Positions 1-8,305 of a stretch of DNA of 48,527 nucleotides are shown one piece after another. Under the pieces are notes generated by a model. The model saw nothing but the letters and a program-made list of their open reading frames with translations. It had not been told where the DNA came from and did no database searches. The translations under genes and the position numbers were made by a program. Positions within the stretch are counted from its first letter, which is position 1. The number at the start of each line of letters is the position of its first letter. The DNA is from Eubacteriales bacterium (GTDB lineage: Bacteria; Bacillota; Clostridia; Lachnospirales; Lachnospiraceae): the NCBI GenBank assembly GCA_030536755.1, contig JAUNPJ010000022.1, positions 1 to 48,527 of the forward strand. The letters run 5' to 3'.

Positions 1-1
1 A

Positions 2-220
2 TCGACATGCCTGGGCGGTGGTATCCCTCCCGGGCGAGTGGCGGTCATGTGGAAAGACTCCGGAAATAAGGAACCGAAAACTGTGCCGTTTGAAAGTGTT
101 CCGTTGACCAGGAAAGCGGTGCACATACAACCCTACAAACAGGAATTGAGAAAGGTGCGTATAGCTTCCGGACAGATGCCTGTCCCCTGTCCTAGAGCAG
201 ATAATTCTGTACCGATGTGA
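2..220 (+). CDS. 3' end of an unidentified gene, cut by the window edge
   Basis: An open frame runs from the left edge to a TGA at 218-220 (about 72 codons visible) with plausible codon use over its first two thirds. I do not recognise the protein; visible landmarks are GGGIPPGR near the start and a basic stretch KQELRKVR. The last 14 codons lie in sequence related to the palindromic repeat at 3035-3095 (179-192 is half of that repeat) and then run 29 bp into the end of the converging trxB. The original C-terminus may therefore have been replaced by repeat sequence. It could also be non-coding. Confidence 0.35.
   Translation, partial: STCLGGGIPPGRVAVMWKDSGNKEPKTVPFESVPLTRKAVHIQPYKQELRKVRIASGQMPVPCPRADNSVPM
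179..192. repeat. half copy of the GGGACAGG palindromic repeat
   Basis: The 14 bases 179-192 are identical to part of the right arm of the large palindrome at 3081-3094. The copy sits directly behind the trxB stop codon, at the 3' end of two converging reading frames. Only one arm is present, so it looks like a truncated copy of the same repeat family. Confidence 0.5.
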
Positions 221-1097
221 CAGCGCACGCTCCGTCTGCCGCCGCTGTCACAATTTGGCGAAGTGGTTTCGTGCGTACATCCCCGACCGCAAAAATGCCC
301 GGCTCGCTGGTGACGCAGTCCTCACCTGCCACGATGTAATTTCCCTCATCCATTGTGACAAGCCCCTGAAAATCTTCTGAATTCGGGAGAATGCCCACAG
401 CGATAAAGACCCCATCCAGCTTGATATGGCCTGCCTCTTGTGTTTTTACATTTTTGATGCGGATACCTTCGACCTGCCCGTTCCCCTGGATTTCTTCTAC
501 GACCGTATCCCAGAGAATCTCCACATTGTCCAGTTCTTTCAGGCGTTTCTGCAGCACCTGTGCGCCGCGGAATTCATCTCTTCGATGAATGACATAGACT
601 TTCTCGCATCCTCTGGCAAGGAAAATCGCATCCTCCAAAGCTACATCACCGCCGCCCACGACGGCCACCGTTCTTCCTGCAAAAAATGCTCCATCACAAG
701 TCGCACAGTAGGAAACGCCCATCCCTGACAGTTCCTCTTCTCCAGGAACTCCGAGGTGTCTATGACGCGCTCCCGTGGCAATGATGACGGATTTTGTCTG
801 ATAACATTCATTTTTCGTTTCAATGATAAAATGGTCATCGGCTTTTTTCACTTCCCGAACCTGCCCTCTTTGATGTACAAGCCCCATTTTATCCGCATGA
901 TTCTCAAAAGCCTCTGCAAGCTCCATACCGGAAATGCCTGGCAGTCCCGGATAATTGTCCACTTCATACGTGTTGATGACTTGTCCTCCGGTCACGTATC
1001 CTTTTTCCAGAAGCAACGTGTTCAACATTGCTCTCTGTGCATAAATTCCTGCCGCCATCCCCGCAGGGCCGGCACCAATAATAATCAGATCGTACAT
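192..1097 (-). CDS. trxB: thioredoxin reductase
   Basis: NADPH-dependent flavoprotein that reduces thioredoxin in the cytoplasm. The 301-residue product opens with the FAD-binding motif GAGPAG (about residues 9-14), has the redox centre CATC in the middle, the NADPH-binding GGGDVALEDA segment right after it, and the C-terminal FAD motif GDVRTKPLRQ. Length is normal for the family. The start at 1097 is chosen because AAAGGAGAAG lies just upstream and the family N-terminus (MYDLIIIGAGPAG) begins there; a longer in-frame reading to 1241 runs through the promoter. It is divergent from the DUF885 gene at 1275. Confidence 0.95.
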   Translation of the reverse strand: MYDLIIIGAGPAGMAAGIYAQRAMLNTLLLEKGYVTGGQVINTYEVDNYPGLPGISGMELAEAFENHADKMGLVHQRGQVREVKKADDHFIIETKNECYQTKSVIIATGARHRHLGVPGEEELSGMGVSYCATCDGAFFAGRTVAVVGGGDVALEDAIFLARGCEKVYVIHRRDEFRGAQVLQKRLKELDNVEILWDTVVEEIQGNGQVEGIRIKNVKTQEAGHIKLDGVFIAVGILPNSEDFQGLVTMDEGNYIVAGEDCVTSEPGIFAVGDVRTKPLRQIVTAAADGACAVTSVQNYLL

Positions 1098-1172
1098 TTT
1101 TATCTTCTCCTTTATATCGTAGTATTTTCTAACTTTGCAGTAAATATACTCTACATACCATCGTATTTTATC

Positions 1173-1201
1173 ATTATAGTCTTTTCTTCTGTCCGATTCA
1201 A
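1173..1201 (-). promoter_or_regulatory. sigma-A-type promoter of trxB
   Basis: On the minus strand TTGAAT (1196-1201), a 17-bp spacer and TATAAT (1173-1178) make a near-consensus promoter. It gives a leader of roughly 70 bases before the trxB start. Confidence 0.7.
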
Positions 1202-1274
1202 CGCATTTTCCGGAGTCTGCATACTCGCGCTCCCTTTGCAATAAAATAATATGAATGAATCTTGAGGAGCTTTT

Positions 1275-3020
1275 ATGAAAATCTCCGGCTATCTCAGACG
1301 CTTTTTTCTTCCTCTTATACTAATCTTCTCCTTTCTGGCCGGCTCCGGTGTCGGTCTGCTCTCCCGGCAATATGTCCTGAATGAAGACAGGAAATTCAGC
1401 CACTATACACGGCAGATTTTCCTGAGCGAAATCACTTCCAGCACCTTAAATCTTCACTATACACTTGCCCACCCCGAAGATTACGGAATCCGTGCTGCTT
1501 CGGTATCTCTGGGCGAAATCAAAACAGAGGATGCGGCCGCCTGCAGTATTTTGGAAAATTATGAGCAGGGAATCCGAAATTTCTCTTACGGAAAACTGTC
1601 TGAAGAAAATCAGATTACCTTTGATACACTTCTCCTGTATTTTCATACATTGCAGGAATCAAAAAACTATCCATACATGGAAGAAATACTCAGTCCGAGC
1701 CTTGGCGTTCAGGCGCAGCTTCCTATTCTCTTTGCAGAATATACCTTTTACGATAAGCAGGATGTCGAAGACTATCTCGCTCTTCTCTGCCAGACAGACT
1801 CCTATTTCCAGTCTATTATCGAATACGAAGAAGAGCGGTCCAGGCGCGGATATTTCATGAACGATGCATGCTTAAACGGCATTCTGAAACAATGCAATGA
1901 ATTTATCAAACAACCCGAAGCGAATTATCTGCTCAAAACCTTTGAAGATAAAATACAAACTGCTGATTTTCTGTCCCAAAAAGAGAAACAGGATTACATA
2001 GAGCAGAATCAGTCTGCGGTCTCAAAACACCTGATTCCTGCTTATCAGCTTCTCATAAAAAATCTGGCACAGCTGCAGGGAACTTGCCAGAACAAAAAAG
2101 GACTCTTTTATTTTCCAAATGGAAAGGAATATTATATATATCTTCTGAAAACACAGGTTGGCGTCTATGATTCGCCGGACTCCATCCGCCAGCAGCTTTT
2201 TGCCCAACTGGCAGAAGACTACACGGAGATGGGGCAGCTTCTGTCCCAAAAACCTTCTCTTGTATCCGATGCACTTCATAGCACTTATCAAGTAGAAAGT
2301 CCGGAAAGTGCTCTGAAAGAACTGCAAAAATCATATTCCTCCGATTTTCCATCATTAAGTGCAGAATATCAAATCAAGTATGTGGATGATTCTCTGGAAG
2401 ATTTTTTAAGTCCTGCTTTTTATCTGACACCACCAGTCGATACCATGTCACCAAATACCATTTATATCAATCAGGCGAACCGCACCAGCGACCTGGAATT
2501 ATATACGACGCTCGCACACGAAGGTTTTCCCGGTCATCTGTACCAGACACAATATTTTCATCACTCTGAACCGAATCTGAGTCGGTATCTTCCCAATTTC
2601 AGCGGTTACATCGAAGGCTGGGCCACCTATGTAGAACCTTACGCCTACTCCTATGCACAGGAAGATGAGGATCTGACACGTTTTCTGTGGCTGAATCGTT
2701 CCATCAATCTATGCCTGTATTCTATGATTGATCTTGGTACACATTACTACGGATGGTCTCTCGAAAACGTCAAACACTATCTGCAGAATTTCGGCATCAC
2801 CAATGAACAGATTGTCGAACAGATTTACCAGGCAATTCTGGAAAATCCAGTCAACTATATGAAATATTACCTGGGATATCTCAATTTCAAACACTTGCGC
2901 GAGGAAATGCAGGCTCTGCAAGGCGATTCCTTTAGTCTGAAAAAATTTCATGAACAGGTACTTTCCATCGGCCCCACCCAGTTTCCTGTATTGCGCAAAC
3001 ACTTGGGTCTTTCTTTCTGA
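1275..3020 (+). CDS. DUF885 family membrane-anchored metallopeptidase-like protein
   Basis: A 581-residue protein with an N-terminal hydrophobic segment (about residues 8-29) that should anchor it or export it, then a long helical region. The signature is HEGFPGH at residues 415-421 (the HExxxGH-like zinc motif of DUF885 proteins), followed by GYIEGWATY, where the Glu is the likely third ligand. Family members resemble zinc carboxypeptidases; substrate is unknown. ATG at 1275 follows a good TTGAGGAG site. It is the only long plus-strand gene in the left 37 kb, divergent from trxB. Its end is followed by the palindrome at 3035-3095, which may act as terminator. Confidence 0.85.
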   Translation: MKISGYLRRFFLPLILIFSFLAGSGVGLLSRQYVLNEDRKFSHYTRQIFLSEITSSTLNLHYTLAHPEDYGIRAASVSLGEIKTEDAAACSILENYEQGIRNFSYGKLSEENQITFDTLLLYFHTLQESKNYPYMEEILSPSLGVQAQLPILFAEYTFYDKQDVEDYLALLCQTDSYFQSIIEYEEERSRRGYFMNDACLNGILKQCNEFIKQPEANYLLKTFEDKIQTADFLSQKEKQDYIEQNQSAVSKHLIPAYQLLIKNLAQLQGTCQNKKGLFYFPNGKEYYIYLLKTQVGVYDSPDSIRQQLFAQLAEDYTEMGQLLSQKPSLVSDALHSTYQVESPESALKELQKSYSSDFPSLSAEYQIKYVDDSLEDFLSPAFYLTPPVDTMSPNTIYINQANRTSDLELYTTLAHEGFPGHLYQTQYFHHSEPNLSRYLPNFSGYIEGWATYVEPYAYSYAQEDEDLTRFLWLNRSINLCLYSMIDLGTHYYGWSLENVKHYLQNFGITNEQIVEQIYQAILENPVNYMKYYLGYLNFKHLREEMQALQGDSFSLKKFHEQVLSIGPTQFPVLRKHLGLSF

Positions 3021-3034
3021 TTGAAGTGGGACAG

Positions 3035-3095
3035 GGGACAGGGGACAGGTCTGTGTCCGGATTTGAAATCCGGACACAGACCTGTCCCCTGTCCC
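3035..3095. repeat. large perfect palindrome with GGGACA units (REP-like)
   Basis: Two perfect 30-bp arms (3035-3064 and 3066-3095) flank a single central base. The outer part of each arm carries repeated GGGACAGG / CCTGTCCC units, and the left side has one additional unit before the arm. It lies between converging genes (DUF885 and marR), where it could fold as a very stable hairpin in either transcript, but there is no T-run. A half copy occurs at 179-192. The form fits REP/BIME-like interspersed intergenic repeats. Confidence 0.75.
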
Positions 3096-3105
3096 ACACC
3101 ACTCC

Positions 3106-3546
3106 TTAGTGTTCATACTGTCTGAAAAAACTACTCAGTTTCTTCAATGCATTCGTCAAAACAAGTGTCTCTTCCTGATTCAGATCTTCTAAAACCGCCT
3201 CCACCATTTTCTGGTGGAACCGGCGATGATGTTCATAAGCCGCTTTGCCCTTCTCAGACAAAGAAATCAGCACAACTCTTCGGTCTTCCTCGCTGCGCAC
3301 ACGCATCACGTATCCCTTTTTTACCAGGTTATTGATCGCAATCGTCAGTGTTCCCACCGTGACATCAATCAACCTGGCAACGGAAGACATATTTTTTGGC
3401 TTCTCGATTCCGATTGCCTCCATAATATGCATGTCATTGACTGATATATCTTTAAACTGTTCTGTAATCAACGCCTTTTCTTCAATATCCCAGATTTCAT
3501 TAAAAAGATTTACCAGAATGTCGTTGATAGTCTCATAATGGCTCAT
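3106..3546 (-). CDS. MarR family transcriptional regulator, FabT-like
   Basis: 146-residue winged-helix DNA-binding protein. The MarR core is clear: helix-turn-helix around MSSVARLIDVTVGTLTIAI (residues 53-71), then the wing with RVRSEEDRRVVLISLSEKG, and a C-terminal dimerisation helix. It is closest in style to FabT, the fatty-acid synthesis repressor of Firmicutes, and the dyad TTTGATATTCAAA overlapping its own promoter agrees with the FabT operator pattern. No fab genes are adjacent, so the target is inferred. The ATG at 3546 has GAGGAGGTC upstream. Confidence 0.85.
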   Translation of the reverse strand: MSHYETINDILVNLFNEIWDIEEKALITEQFKDISVNDMHIMEAIGIEKPKNMSSVARLIDVTVGTLTIAINNLVKKGYVMRVRSEEDRRVVLISLSEKGKAAYEHHRRFHQKMVEAVLEDLNQEETLVLTNALKKLSSFFRQYEH

Positions 3547-3567
3547 ATTACGACCTCCTCAAACCTT

Positions 3568-3596
3568 ATTATACACGATATATTTTGATATTCAAA
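3568..3596 (-). promoter_or_regulatory. promoter and self-operator of the MarR regulator
   Basis: TTGAAT (3590-3595), a 16-bp spacer and TATAAT (3568-3573) on the minus strand. The 13-bp dyad TTTGATATTCAAA (3584-3596) covers the -35 box, which is the expected position for autorepression. Confidence 0.65.
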
Positions 3597-3605
3597 GTTG
3601 TTTTT

Positions 3606-4382
3606 CTACATTTCATCAATCCGAAACAATTTTCTTGCATTTTGTCTGGTTACTTCGATCACTTCATCATAATCAATGGCTTTGATCATGGCAATTTCAT
3701 GCGCAATATATGGGATATTCAAAGAACTGTTGCGCTTACCTCTTTTGGGAACTGGCGCAAGGTAAGGGCTGTCTGTCTCAAGCAGAATCCGATCAAGCGG
3801 TGCATACGCCACAACTTCTTTGAGCTTGCGTGCATTGGAAAACGTAACAACTCCGCCAATGCCAAGGTACAAACCCATATCCAGATATTTTCTTGCTTCT
3901 TCCACAGCATAAGAAAAACAGTGAATGACACCACCCTCCATCCTGTCCGCCTTCATTTCTTTGAGCACATCATAGGTATCTTTTGCCGCTTCCCGACTAT
4001 GAACGATAAATGGCATTCTTTCATGCTTTGCAAGCTCCAGCTGTTCACGAAACCAGTGTTTCTGAACAAGATGATTTTCTTTGTCCCAATAATAATCCAG
4101 ACCAATCTCTCCTATGGCAACTGTCTTCGGATGACGGCAAAGCTTCTGCAATTTTTTTATCACATCCTTATTCATAGCCCCTGCATCATCCGGGTGAACT
4201 CCAACAGCCCCATATACAAAAGGATATTTTTCCATCAAAGCAACCGTATTGTCAATATCCTGCACGGCGGCACAGACATTCACAATCGTTTCAATGCCAT
4301 TTTCCTGCATGCTTCCCAGAAGTTCTTCGCGGTCCTGGTCAAACGCATCGTCATCATAATGGGCATGGCTTTCAAAAATCAT
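3606..4382 (-). CDS. TatD family metal-dependent hydrolase (DNase)
   Basis: 258-residue TIM-barrel hydrolase of the TatD/YcfH family, which act as metal-dependent 3'-5' exonucleases. Visible metal ligands: HAH near the N-terminus (ESHAHYDD), E in GEIGLDYYWD, H in FIVHSREA, H in VIHCFSY and D in LETDSPYLAPVP. Start at 4382 has GGAGGAAAAAAC just upstream; a longer frame from 4424 would overlap the gene before it without a ribosome site. It is the last gene of a moaC-mogA-tatD run, 28 bp after mogA. Confidence 0.92.
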   Translation of the reverse strand: MIFESHAHYDDDAFDQDREELLGSMQENGIETIVNVCAAVQDIDNTVALMEKYPFVYGAVGVHPDDAGAMNKDVIKKLQKLCRHPKTVAIGEIGLDYYWDKENHLVQKHWFREQLELAKHERMPFIVHSREAAKDTYDVLKEMKADRMEGGVIHCFSYAVEEARKYLDMGLYLGIGGVVTFSNARKLKEVVAYAPLDRILLETDSPYLAPVPKRGKRNSSLNIPYIAHEIAMIKAIDYDEVIEVTRQNARKLFRIDEM

Positions 4383-4410
4383 GTTTTTTCCTCCAAAATT
4401 ATCTGCACCG

Positions 4411-4902
4411 TTATTTTCTGGCACAATTTGATGCCTCTCCTGTCAATATATCAATTCCATGCGCAAGGCTGTCAATGATGTATTCCAGACATTCCCGGAC
4501 AGCTTTCGGACTTCCCGGAAGATTCACAATCAGAGTCGTCTTACGGATTCCCGCTGCTGCTCTTGTGAGCATCGCGCGCTTGGTAAACTGCATGCTGTAC
4601 GCGCGCATTGCCTCTGGAATTCCCGGCACACGACGTTCAATCACATCTTCCGTAGCCTCAGGAGTACAGTCTCTTGTTGAAAATCCTGTTCCTCCCGTTG
4701 TAAGAATCAATTCTGCCTGATTTTCATCCGCAATCTTTTTCATAGCCTCCGAAAGCATCTTGCGATCATCCGGAAGTATCTGCATAGACACCACCTCATA
4801 GCCGTTTGCCTCCACGATTTCCCGAATTGCCGGACCACTCAGGTCTTCTCGTTCTCCACGATATCCGGAATCACTGGACGTAATAATCGCTACTCTTTTC
4901 AT
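4411..4902 (-). CDS. MogA/MoaB family molybdenum cofactor protein
   Basis: 163-residue protein of the MogA/MoaB fold that adenylylates molybdopterin before molybdate insertion. It shows the MPT-binding LTTGGTGFSTRD loop at about residues 68-79 and the VNLPGSPKAV segment near the C-terminus. Whether it is functionally MogA or MoaB cannot be told from sequence alone. The ATG at 4902 shares its A with the moaC stop codon (TGATG), so the two are translationally coupled, with GGAGGAAT inside the moaC end. Confidence 0.9.
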   Translation of the reverse strand: MKRVAIITSSDSGYRGEREDLSGPAIREIVEANGYEVVSMQILPDDRKMLSEAMKKIADENQAELILTTGGTGFSTRDCTPEATEDVIERRVPGIPEAMRAYSMQFTKRAMLTRAAAGIRKTTLIVNLPGSPKAVRECLEYIIDSLAHGIDILTGEASNCARK

Positions 4903-5402
4903 CAATATTCCTCCTCTCTGGAGCCCTGATAATAGAAATCACCGCTCTTTCCGCCGCTCTTTTTCACAAGATGAACCTGACCGATCTCCATTCCTTTGTC
5001 AATCGCCTTACACATATCGTATATGGTAAGAAGAGCTACGGTCGCTCCTGTCAGTGCTTCCATCTCGACACCTGTCTTTCCCTCGGTTTTCACCGTGCAA
5101 AGTGCCTTAATCTCTCCGTAATCTTCATCAATCCGAAAATCTACACTGCATTTCTGAAGAATCAGCGTATGACACATCGGAATCAGCTCCGACGTTTTCT
5201 TCACTGCCATAATACCAGCTACACGCGCAACTCCAAGTACATCCCCCTTCTTGGACGTTCCGTTCATAATCGCTTCCATAATTTCTTCACAGACATGAAT
5301 TGTGCCGGTGGCAACTGCCACACGCTCTGTCACGTCCTTGTCAGAAATGTCAACCATGATTGCATTTCCCTCTTCGTCAAAATGATTAAAATTTTGTCTC
5401 AT
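4902..5402 (-). CDS. moaC: cyclic pyranopterin monophosphate synthase MoaC
   Basis: 166-residue enzyme converting the MoaA product to cyclic pyranopterin monophosphate, the first committed Moco intermediate. Family motifs are intact: [14 protein letters not shown] near the start, [13 protein letters not shown] in the middle and [23 protein letters not shown] later. Start at 5402 is preferred over 5441: it has AGAGGAACG upstream and the family N-terminus [14 protein letters not shown] follows. It heads an operon with mogA and tatD. No moaA, moaE or molybdoenzyme lies in the window. Confidence 0.95.
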   Translation of the reverse strand: MRQNFNHFDEEGNAIMVDISDKDVTERVAVATGTIHVCEEIMEAIMNGTSKKGDVLGVARVAGIMAVKKTSELIPMCHTLILQKCSVDFRIDEDYGEIKALCTVKTEGKTGVEMEALTGATVALLTIYDMCKAIDKGMEIGQVHLVKKSGGKSGDFYYQGSREEEY

Positions 5403-5430
5403 ATCGTTCCTCTTTTCCTGTAATACCTTT

Positions 5431-5459
5431 ATTATAATCAATTTTTTCAGTCAATACAA
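5431..5459 (-). promoter_or_regulatory. promoter of the moaC-mogA-tatD operon
   Basis: TTGTAT (5454-5459), 17-bp spacer and TATAAT (5431-5436) on the minus strand, about 30 bases before the moaC start. Confidence 0.6.
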
Positions 5460-5486
5460 GCAAAAAGGGCTCATGCGTCAGGGTTA

Positions 5487-8093
5487 TTACGCATTTTTTG
5501 TGCGAAAAAATTTCAAAAGCTGAATAATCGGAAGATTCAAAAGTGCCAGACCATACACAGTCAATAATTGCGTGAGATTCAGCGTCTGAACCTGAAATAC
5601 TGTATGCATCGCCGGAATCAGCAGCACTCCATTCAGCAGTACAAATCCAACCAAAAATGCACCCTGCAGGAATTTATTATTGAAAAATCCTTTCCGAAAC
5701 AGCAGCGGTTTTTTGGCTTTGCAATTGTATCCATGCACCAGACGACCCAAACACAAGGAGGCAAATGCCATCGTAGAGGCCAGCAGGCTGCTGCCATCCC
5801 GATAGCCAATGTAGAAGGCTGCCATCGTCGTACATCCAATCACAAACCCTTCCACGCCTACGCTGCACAGGAAATCCTTCGTCAAAATCGATTCCTTTGC
5901 CGGTCTTGGCTTTTCATCCATCACCTCTCTGCGGTGCGGCTCCAACCCAAGTGCAATTGCCGGCAGACTGTCCGTCAGCAGATTGATAAACAGAAGATGT
6001 ACCGGAGCAAACGGAAGCGGCAGTGACATCACAGACGCATACAGAACTGCTAAAATACCTGCAAAATTGCCCGACAGCAAAAACTGAATGGAATTTTTGA
6101 TATTGGCATACACGTTTCTTCCGTTTTCCACCGCTTTCACAATCGTAGCAAAATTGTCATCCGTCAGAACCATGGATGCAGCATCCTTAGATACTTCACT
6201 TCCCGTAATTCCCATAGCCACTCCGATATCCGCCTGTTTCAGTGCCGGTGCATCGTTGACTCCATCGCCGGTCATCGCCACAATATTTCCCTTGTCCTGC
6301 CATGCCTTTACAATTCTGATCTTATGTTCCGGTGATACGCGAGCATACACGGAAGTATGCTCTACAAACTGCCGGAGTTCTTCGTCGCTCATACTGTCAA
6401 TCTCAGAACCCTCACAGGCTTCGGACATATCTTTTAAAATACCGATTCTTTTGGCGATAGCTGCCGCCGTGATCTTGTGATCGCCGGTAATCATGACCGG
6501 TTTGATTCCTGCACGGATACATTCAGCAACAGCTGCTGCACTTTCCTCCCTCGGCGGATCCATCATGGAAATAAGCCCAAGAAAGACAAATTCCTGTTCA
6601 TCCTCCAATGTAATCTGTCTGGATGATTCAAATTTTCGATAGGCAATTGCCAATACACGAAGACCGTTTCTGGAAAATTCGCGGTTCATTTCCTCTATCT
6701 CTCTTCGGTCAATATCCGTAATCGGCCGAATCGCGCCTTTATCCTGAATATAAAGAGTTTTCGGGAGCAATGCATCCACCGCTCCTTTGGTAATCATCGT
6801 ATAGCCATCCTTCAACTCATGGAACGTAGACATCAGCTTTCTGTCACTGTCAAACGGAAGCTCACTGATTCGTGGATATACATTTCGCACTCTCTGGGCC
6901 GGAACACCAAGCTGATCACTGAGATTGATCAATGCTGTTTCTGTCGGATCACCAATTTCCACTCCATCAATATTCGAAGAATCGTTACAGAGAATACTGC
7001 AGCGCATCAACTGCTTGTGAAGTGGATTGGACGGATTAATTTTTGCTGCCGGAATACGCTCTCCCTCTGCAAAATAATCTTCGACGGTCATTCTATTCTG
7101 TGTCAGCGTTCCTGTCTTGTCAGAACAGATCACCGATACACTTCCCAATCCTTCTACCGCCTGCAATTTTCGAATGATCGCACCTTCCTTTGCCATCTTC
7201 TGCGTTCCAAACGAGAGCACAATCGTTACAATCGAACTTAATGCCTCCGGAATAGCTGCCACCGCCAATGCCACTGCAAACAAAAAGGCCTGTGTCGGAC
7301 TCTCTCCTCTGAATACGCTGAGTCCAAACAAAAGTCCGCAGAAAATAAGAATAATCATCGACAGCTTCTTTCCAAACTGATCGAGATTTACCTGCAGAGG
7401 CGTTTTCTTTTCTTCCGCCGCTTTCAGCAGAGAAGCAATCTTTCCCACTTCCGTGTTCATCCCCACTTCTGTTACAAGAAATGTACCGCGTCCGTAAGTC
7501 AGAAAGCTTCCGGAGTACACCATATTTGTCCTGTCTCCCAAAGGTACCTCTCCGGCAATGGCTTCTGTCGTCTTCTCCACGCCAAGACTTTCCCCCGTCA
7601 GAGCACTCTCATCCACTTTCATACTGGCATTTTCAATAATTCTTCCGTCTGCCGGAATATAATCCCCGGCTTCCAGGTGTACCTCATCACCTACCGTCAC
7701 TTCACGGCTTGGAATTTCCACAATCTGTCCGTCGCGAAGCACCTTCGCAACAGGCGCCGACAGCTCTTTCAGACTGTTCAATGAGTGCTCTGCTTTCACA
7801 GTCTGTACTGTGCCGAGAATGGCATTGATTGTAATGACAACCAGAATCACTGCCATACTCTCCACATCATCCAGAAATCCGGATACCACAGCCGCGATAA
7901 TCAGAATAATCACAAGAAAATCCTTAAACTGCTCCAGAAAAATAACAGGAATACTTTTTTTCTTTCCCTCTACCAGTTCATTCATGCCATACTTTTTCTG
8001 ATTCGCTTCCACCTGCGTTTTCGTCAGAGGTTCCATAGAACCATTGACTTCCTGACGTACCTGCTCCATCGTTTCATTGTAATACGCTTTCAT
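5487..8093 (-). CDS. P-type cation-transporting ATPase, probable Mn2+ (or Ca2+) exporter
   Basis: 868-residue P2-type ATPase in the membrane. Seen in order: N-terminal cation-ATPase domain, TGES actuator loop (166-169), PEAL in the fourth membrane helix (282-285), phosphorylation motif DKTGTLT (Asp325), TGDGVNDAP hinge, and C-terminal membrane helices with NLLTDSLPAIALGLEP. By homology it belongs with SERCA/PMR1-like Ca2+/Mn2+ pumps. The yybP-ykoY riboswitch directly upstream argues for Mn2+ export, as with YoaB of Lactococcus. The start at 8093 has AGGAGGG seven bases away; ATG at 8099 is too close to that site, and longer readings run through the riboswitch. Confidence 0.9.
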   Translation of the reverse strand: MKAYYNETMEQVRQEVNGSMEPLTKTQVEANQKKYGMNELVEGKKKSIPVIFLEQFKDFLVIILIIAAVVSGFLDDVESMAVILVVITINAILGTVQTVKAEHSLNSLKELSAPVAKVLRDGQIVEIPSREVTVGDEVHLEAGDYIPADGRIIENASMKVDESALTGESLGVEKTTEAIAGEVPLGDRTNMVYSGSFLTYGRGTFLVTEVGMNTEVGKIASLLKAAEEKKTPLQVNLDQFGKKLSMIILIFCGLLFGLSVFRGESPTQAFLFAVALAVAAIPEALSSIVTIVLSFGTQKMAKEGAIIRKLQAVEGLGSVSVICSDKTGTLTQNRMTVEDYFAEGERIPAAKINPSNPLHKQLMRCSILCNDSSNIDGVEIGDPTETALINLSDQLGVPAQRVRNVYPRISELPFDSDRKLMSTFHELKDGYTMITKGAVDALLPKTLYIQDKGAIRPITDIDRREIEEMNREFSRNGLRVLAIAYRKFESSRQITLEDEQEFVFLGLISMMDPPREESAAAVAECIRAGIKPVMITGDHKITAAAIAKRIGILKDMSEACEGSEIDSMSDEELRQFVEHTSVYARVSPEHKIRIVKAWQDKGNIVAMTGDGVNDAPALKQADIGVAMGITGSEVSKDAASMVLTDDNFATIVKAVENGRNVYANIKNSIQFLLSGNFAGILAVLYASVMSLPLPFAPVHLLFINLLTDSLPAIALGLEPHRREVMDEKPRPAKESILTKDFLCSVGVEGFVIGCTTMAAFYIGYRDGSSLLASTMAFASLCLGRLVHGYNCKAKKPLLFRKGFFNNKFLQGAFLVGFVLLNGVLLIPAMHTVFQVQTLNLTQLLTVYGLALLNLPIIQLLKFFRTKNA

Positions 8094-8128
8094 CAACATC
8101 CCTCCTGATCTTTTTGTTTTTAGTATGC

Positions 8129-8178
8129 AAAAAAGCGAGGCTTTTATTGCATACCAATCATGCAATAAAAGTCTCGCT
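8129..8178 (-). terminator. riboswitch-controlled intrinsic terminator
   Basis: On the minus strand a 19-base arm (8160-8178) pairs with 8134-8152 with one mismatch around a 7-base loop, followed by a T-run (8129-8133). It lies between the aptamer and the ribosome site of the ATPase gene. Its first arm contains CTTTTATT, which alternatively pairs with the start of the aptamer. Confidence 0.85.
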
Positions 8179-8269
8179 GTTTCATTACGACACGGATGGT
8201 CAGCGGCCATCGAGATTGACGACATCGCAAACATTCTGTTAGGACAGATGCCAGCTACTCCCTTTTATT
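8164..8269 (-). promoter_or_regulatory. yybP-ykoY type Mn2+ riboswitch aptamer
   Basis: Reading the minus strand, the leader begins AATAAAAGGGAGTAGC, with the GGGAGTAG signature of the yybP-ykoY class. It then has a stem region, the GTCGTCAATC element and a GGCCGCTGACC segment. The outer stem P1 forms between AATAAAAG (8262-8269) and CTTTTATT (8164-8171). The second strand is also the 5' arm of the terminator, so folding of the aptamer excludes the terminator. This predicts an ON switch: Mn2+ raises expression of the downstream exporter. The class assignment is by motif recognition and needs a covariance-model check. Confidence 0.8.
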
Positions 8270-8276
8270 AAATAAC

Positions 8277-8305
8277 ACTATAAGCAAAGAATTCTTCTTT
8301 GTCAA
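8277..8305 (-). promoter_or_regulatory. promoter of the riboswitch-ATPase transcript
   Basis: TTGACA (8300-8305), 17-bp spacer and TATAGT (8277-8282) on the minus strand. Transcription should begin near 8270, exactly where the aptamer stem P1 begins. The -35 box overlaps the stop codon of the upstream deoR-type gene. Confidence 0.75.

Noticed and set aside
5462-5500. Terminator after the P-type ATPase gene
   Set aside because: ATGCGT/ACGCAT can pair but the stem is only 6 bp and the T-run is separated from it; too weak to list as a feature.
8094-8234. N-terminal extension of the P-type ATPase reading frame
   Set aside because: It runs through the riboswitch and terminator; the ribosome site and family N-terminus place the start at 8093.
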